Shown here one piece after another: positions 59,853 through 64,000 of a stretch of 64,000 nt of DNA. The position numbers and the translations under genes are program-made. The notes below the pieces were generated by a model. The model did not search any database. It saw only the letters and a program-made list of their open reading frames with translations, and had not been told where the DNA came from. The first letter of the stretch is position 1; each line of letters starts with the position of its first letter. The DNA is from Pseudomonas solani (GTDB lineage: Bacteria; Pseudomonadota; Gammaproteobacteria; Pseudomonadales; Pseudomonadaceae), in contig NZ_AP023081.1 of NCBI RefSeq assembly GCF_026072635.1, positions 1,324,501-1,388,500 of the forward strand, in the 5' to 3' direction.

Positions 59853-59964
59853 GCCTGGCCCGCCACCCGTATACATCCACGCGCTTGGAACGTGGCTTTG
59901 CTTTTAGTCACCGGTAAAGGGGCGCAACGAGACCTCGGAGCATGCAGCCGCCGCTCAGTCCGGA

Positions 59965-60035
59965 CGTAGGGTGTGCTGCGCGCACCTGGAGCTCACCGGA
60001 AGCACCGTGCGGCGGTGCGCGCGGCACACCCTACG
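59965..60035. repeat. intergenic inverted repeat (REP-like)
   Basis: Two 22-nt arms (59965-59986 and 60014-60035), starting CGTAGGGTGTGC and ending GCACACCCTACG, are nearly exact complements with a 27-nt loop. The style matches dispersed Pseudomonas repeats that contain GTAGGGTG. The 324-nt gap from 59853 to 60176 otherwise holds only the kinase terminator. Confidence 0.7.
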
Positions 60036-60128
60036 GCACGAGCTCATCCTGTCAGCTCTCAGCTCGAATTATCACAAGCAGGATGACCATGACCACGCCC
60101 TAAGGACGTGTCTTCCCACGCTCAAATG

Positions 60129-60158
60129 AAAAAGGGCTGCGCACGACATGCACAGCCC
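60129..60158 (-). terminator. intrinsic terminator after the hybrid kinase gene
   Basis: On the minus strand GGGCTGTGCA, TGTCG and TGCGCAGCCC are followed by TTTTTC, about 20 nt past the kinase stop codon. Confidence 0.85.
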
Positions 60159-60176
60159 GGGAGCAGCTCACCCGCC

Positions 60177-63119
<2,943 letters not shown>

Positions 63120-63239
63120 CCTGACAATAGCTGGCAATCATAAGCGAAGCCGGCGGACAGCCCAATTGTGCACTGAAGGTCGACGCGGCAACGCCTTTGG
63201 CGTACCATCGCCCGTCTAGCTTTACCACTAGAAGCTTTT

Positions 63240-63614
63240 GGGGCCGATTAGGATTCGACGCCGGTAACAAAACTCTAGGGGCATGCCGAGCTGGTAGCAG
63301 ACCTCGTAAATCAGCTGCTGCAAACTTATAGTTGCCAACGACGACAACTACGGGGCGGCCCTCGCGGCCTAACCCTTCTGGTGGCTTCGGCCGCCAGCAG
63401 TCATAAGGGGATGCCTGTAAACCCGAAATGACTGTCAGATAGAACAGGATCGCCGCCAAGTTCGCTGTAGACGTAACGGCTAAAACTTATACAGCTCGCT
63501 CTGAGCACCCTGCCAGTCGGGCCGCAAAGAGCTAACTCAGTAGACTTGGCTAAGCATGTAGTCCCGAAAGCGGCGCACTGGCGGACGGGGGTTCAAATCC
63601 CCCCGGCTCCACCA
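63240..63614 (+). ncRNA. ssrA: transfer-messenger RNA (tmRNA)
   Basis: Starts GGGGCCGATTAGGATTCGACG and ends with the T arm GGTTCAAATCC and encoded GGCTCCACCA, so the tRNA-like domain is complete. The tag reading frame is 63334-63372 and encodes ANDDNYGAALAA followed by TAA (the first Ala of the tag comes from the charged tmRNA). It rescues stalled ribosomes with SmpB, encoded at 35261. The tag differs from the ANDDNYALAA I know from P. aeruginosa. The 3' end is a common site for integrative elements. Confidence 0.95.
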
Positions 63615-63620
63615 AACGCA

Positions 63621-63660
63621 AAGCCCCTGAAGATCGCGAGATCTCCAGGGGCTTTTTCTT
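63621..63660 (+). terminator. intrinsic terminator after ssrA
   Basis: AAGCCCCTGAAGATC, a GCGA loop and GATCTCCAGGGGCTTTTT form a long stem (one A bulge/mismatch) with a T tract, starting 7 nt after the tmRNA CCA. Confidence 0.9.
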
Positions 63661-63691
63661 TGGGCGCAGATCAACCCAATCCCTCCGAAGC

Positions 63692-63967
63692 CTAGACGCC
63701 GGCCCGGGAAGCCTTCGGCACTATTCCGACCTGCATGCCGAATGGGTTGAACACACTGTTAAGCGTCTGCAACGTGGGATTACTTTCGTCGTGCTCCAGT
63801 TGCCGCAGGGCTCGCAACGACAACTTGCACATCTGCGCAAACCGAGCCTGCTGTAGCCCGGTCACCTTTTTTCGCAGGCGCCGGACAGCTTCCCCAATGG
63901 TGATCTCACCGGAAGCCAGTTGCTGCTGCAGCTCATTCAAGATGCGGGAACGCTCCAAGATATCCAC
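63692..63967 (-). CDS. HipB-like helix-turn-helix protein (orphan antitoxin-type)
   Basis: A 91-residue XRE-family HTH protein. I choose the GTG at 63967 (DILERSRILNELQQQL follows) because GAGG lies 7 nt upstream; a TTG at 63991 would add eight residues. The HTH is near residues 35-75 (QARFAQMCKLSLRALRQLEH) and the end (SVFNPFGMQVGIVPK) is typical of HipB/Y4mF-type antitoxins that pair with HipA kinases. No toxin gene lies downstream, where the tmRNA gene follows instead. A partner could lie beyond the window edge upstream, or the gene is solitary. Confidence 0.75.
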   Translation of the reverse strand: MDILERSRILNELQQQLASGEITIGEAVRRLRKKVTGLQQARFAQMCKLSLRALRQLEHDESNPTLQTLNSVFNPFGMQVGIVPKASRAGV

Positions 63968-64000
63968 TAGACAAACCTCATAAAAAGGCAATTTAGTGCC

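Noticed and set aside
63240..64000. Prophage or integrative element at the tmRNA
   Set aside because: No integrase, phage gene or repeated ssrA 3' end is visible inside the window; only an HTH gene lies there. Kept as a finding, not called as a mobile element.

Overview
This window is a high-GC chromosomal segment from a Pseudomonas-type gammaproteobacterium. The gene order (DUF748 - DUF2845 - csbD/BON - pnp - rpsO - truB - rbfA - infB - nusA - rimP - tRNA-fMet - tRNA-Leu - secG - tpiA - glmM - folP - ftsH - yhbY - greA - carBA - dapB - dnaJK - grpE - recN - fur - bamE - rnfH - ratA - smpB - lldR - lldPD - dld) follows the order I know from P. aeruginosa. The single-cysteine Fur, the GTG/TTG starts and the Pseudomonas-type tmRNA agree with that placement. 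It is probably not P. aeruginosa itself: its tmRNA tag differs, it has an extra gene between BON and pnp, and rlmE is destroyed.

Layout. 1-5.9 kb holds envelope and stress genes: a DUF748 protein cut by the window edge, two tandem DUF2845 secreted proteins, a rhomboid protease, a CsbD protein, a BON-domain periplasmic protein with a well-formed sigma-54 promoter, and a zinc-finger/TPR membrane protein. 5.9-20.3 kb is a long minus-strand block for translation, RNA decay, secretion and cell-wall or folate precursors (pnp to ftsH). 20.3-20.85 kb, where intact rlmE is expected, carries only a decayed rlmE remnant. 20.85-31.4 kb holds yhbY, a small membrane protein, greA, carB, carA, dapB and the dnaJ-dnaK-grpE heat-shock genes behind a canonical sigma-32 promoter. 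31.5-36.6 kb holds recN (LexA-like box), fur, bamE, rnfH, ratA, smpB and lldR. 36.7-42.8 kb is the lactate utilisation operon (lldP, lldD, dld) with an LldR-type palindrome in its promoter.

The right third is accessory. It has a 4,694-residue two-partner-secretion adhesin (14.1 kb) overlapping its TpsB outer-membrane transporter, two small paralogous periplasmic proteins, intergenic repeat hairpins, a 980-residue dCache hybrid histidine kinase, tmRNA (ssrA), and a HipB-like regulator without a visible toxin partner, lying just past the tmRNA 3' end.

The observations most worth follow-up are: (i) the rlmE pseudogene, which implies loss or relocation of a normally conserved 23S rRNA methyltransferase; (ii) the sigma-54/IHF/dyad promoter architecture in front of the BON gene; (iii) the giant TPS adhesin locus with a perfect palindrome in its upstream region; (iv) the tandem small Cys-bearing periplasmic proteins; and (v) the tmRNA tag variant with the neighbouring orphan HTH gene. 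No CRISPR array, insertion sequence, integrase or prophage gene was seen.
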